This document shows positions 32,434 through 33,007 of a stretch of 33,007 nucleotides of DNA, in pieces (within the stretch, counting starts at the first letter, position 1; each line of letters starts with the position of its first letter). Under the pieces are notes generated by a model. It had not been told where the DNA came from and made no database searches. It saw nothing but the letters and a program-made list of their open reading frames with translations. The DNA comes from an uncultured Clostridia bacterium (GTDB taxonomy: Bacteria; Bacillota_A; Clostridia; TANB77; CAG-508). A program made the position numbers and the translations under genes. The stretch spans positions 1-33,007 of the forward strand of contig CALXJS010000011.1 of the NCBI GenBank assembly GCA_944388685.1, in the 5' to 3' direction.

Positions 32434-32892
32434 TTATAAAACAGCACTTAATATTAAAATACCAATATTATCATTATAAATCTCATTAAACTGTGAAATT
32501 GGAAGAGGATTTTCTCCAATACCAGCTTCAATCGTATATCCAGGGCGATTATAATTTTGAATAAACCAATCTTTGTATCCTGCAAAACTAGAATTATAAG
32601 GTGTTTCAGCAAGCCTATAACCACTAGCTTCGGCTAATTTTTGACCAATTTCTAAACTGTTTGGTGGATTAAAATTTTGGAACTGCCAATAAATTTCTTG
32701 CCCTTGGGTATGATAGGCAAGAACTAGTTTGAAATCATGCATTAAAGTAAAATTATAAATGGCTAAAGATTCAGGTTCTGTTAAAGGACCAAAACCAACA
32801 AAATCACGGGGGGCAGGATGATTAAATCCTTGTGTATATTTGATTTCTTTAGCTTGTTCCCAACCAGCTGGGAATTGTAAGTTTAAATCCAC
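32434..32892 (-). pseudogene. 5'-truncated M14 peptidase (gamma-D-Glu-mDAP peptidase type)
   Basis: The 152 residues match the C-terminal half of M14 zinc carboxypeptidase-like enzymes that cleave gamma-D-glutamyl-diaminopimelate bonds in peptidoglycan. Visible are VDLNLQFPAGWE, HPAPRDFVGFGPLTEPE, LAYHTQG (third zinc ligand His), GYKDWFIQNYNRPG and TIEAG (catalytic Glu). The N-terminal half with the HxxE zinc ligands is missing. Upstream, the frame reads an unrelated hydrophobic stretch and meets a stop at 32974-32976, with no ATG. The GTG at 32892 has no ribosome binding site. It is probably a broken gene, though an assembly error near the window end is possible. Confidence 0.7.
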
Positions 32893-32957
32893 ACCTGTGG
32901 ATTTTAAAATATACCAACCATAAAGAAAAATTAATAAAATGCAGTAATCATCTATAT

Positions 32958-32998
32958 TACAGAGTATTTCAAATTAGTTGAAGTATTCTGTATTTTTT
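32958..32998 (+). terminator. Plus-strand terminator at the window end
   Basis: TACAGAGTATTTCAA (32958-32972) pairs with TTGAAGTATTCTGTA (32978-32992), with two G-T wobbles, followed by six Ts. It points in the plus direction, but no plus-strand gene precedes it here, consistent with a rearrangement upstream of the M14 remnant. Confidence 0.7.
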
Positions 32999-33007
32999 AT
33001 TGTAAAA

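Overview
The window is AT-rich DNA (about 30% G+C by eye) from a low-G+C Firmicute, most likely an uncultured or poorly characterised Clostridia lineage. The evidence is codon use dominated by AAA, GAA, TTA and AGA, strong AAGGAGG-type ribosome binding sites, gene order shared with Bacillus and Clostridium (prpC-prkC-rsgA-rpe; priA-def-fmt; asp23-amaP-nusB-xseA-xseB), and a 26-residue SpoVM peptide that points to endospore formation or a recent spore-forming ancestor. No tRNA, rRNA, CRISPR array, phage gene or transposase gene was seen.

Layout. 1-3793: tail of gatC, a HAD-type nucleotidase, gatA and gatB (tRNA-dependent amidotransferase). 3790-4324: a 535-bp non-coding element with 51-bp, 49/51-identical terminal inverted repeats, probably a MITE. 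4436-9073: prpC phosphatase, PASTA kinase prkC, rsgA GTPase, rpe. 9191-11422 (minus): a bactofilin-like membrane protein, a small Cys-rich protein and endonuclease III. 11652-12242: a 49-residue membrane peptide, spoVM, and rpmB on the minus strand. 12398-16108: protein quality control (tig, clpP, clpX). 16419-20574: priA, def, fmt. 20584-21810: an unrecognised membrane protein with a possible transglutaminase-like Cys-His-Asp set. 21961-25881: asp23, amaP, a DUF2273 protein, nusB, xseA, xseB and a DUF212 membrane protein. 25906-28726: a protein with several tandem helix-turn-helix units, then formate-tetrahydrofolate ligase. 28901-32353: an HD-domain hydrolase and a large surface protein with 25 PENPD repeats and an LPxTG-like end. 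32434-32892 (minus): the C-terminal half of an M14 peptidase that looks 5'-truncated.

Functionally this is a core region: translation (GatCAB, L28, Def, Fmt, RsgA), protein folding and turnover (trigger factor, ClpXP), DNA maintenance (PriA, Nth, exonuclease VII), and cell-envelope signalling and surface structures (PrpC/PrkC, Asp23/AmaP, surface protein, M14 peptidase).

The less ordinary content is mainly between genes. It comprises the MITE-like element that supplies the gatB stop codon; three copies of a structured repeat placed before def, fmt and nusB, each ending in the next gene's ribosome binding site and with one compensatory base pair between two copies; a perfect 20-bp hairpin without a U-tract after spoVM; and short GGGAC/GTCCC-rich motifs scattered between genes. 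I found no clearly new multi-gene system. The two repeat families, the tandem-HTH protein and the Cys-His-Asp membrane protein are the best candidates for undescribed biology.
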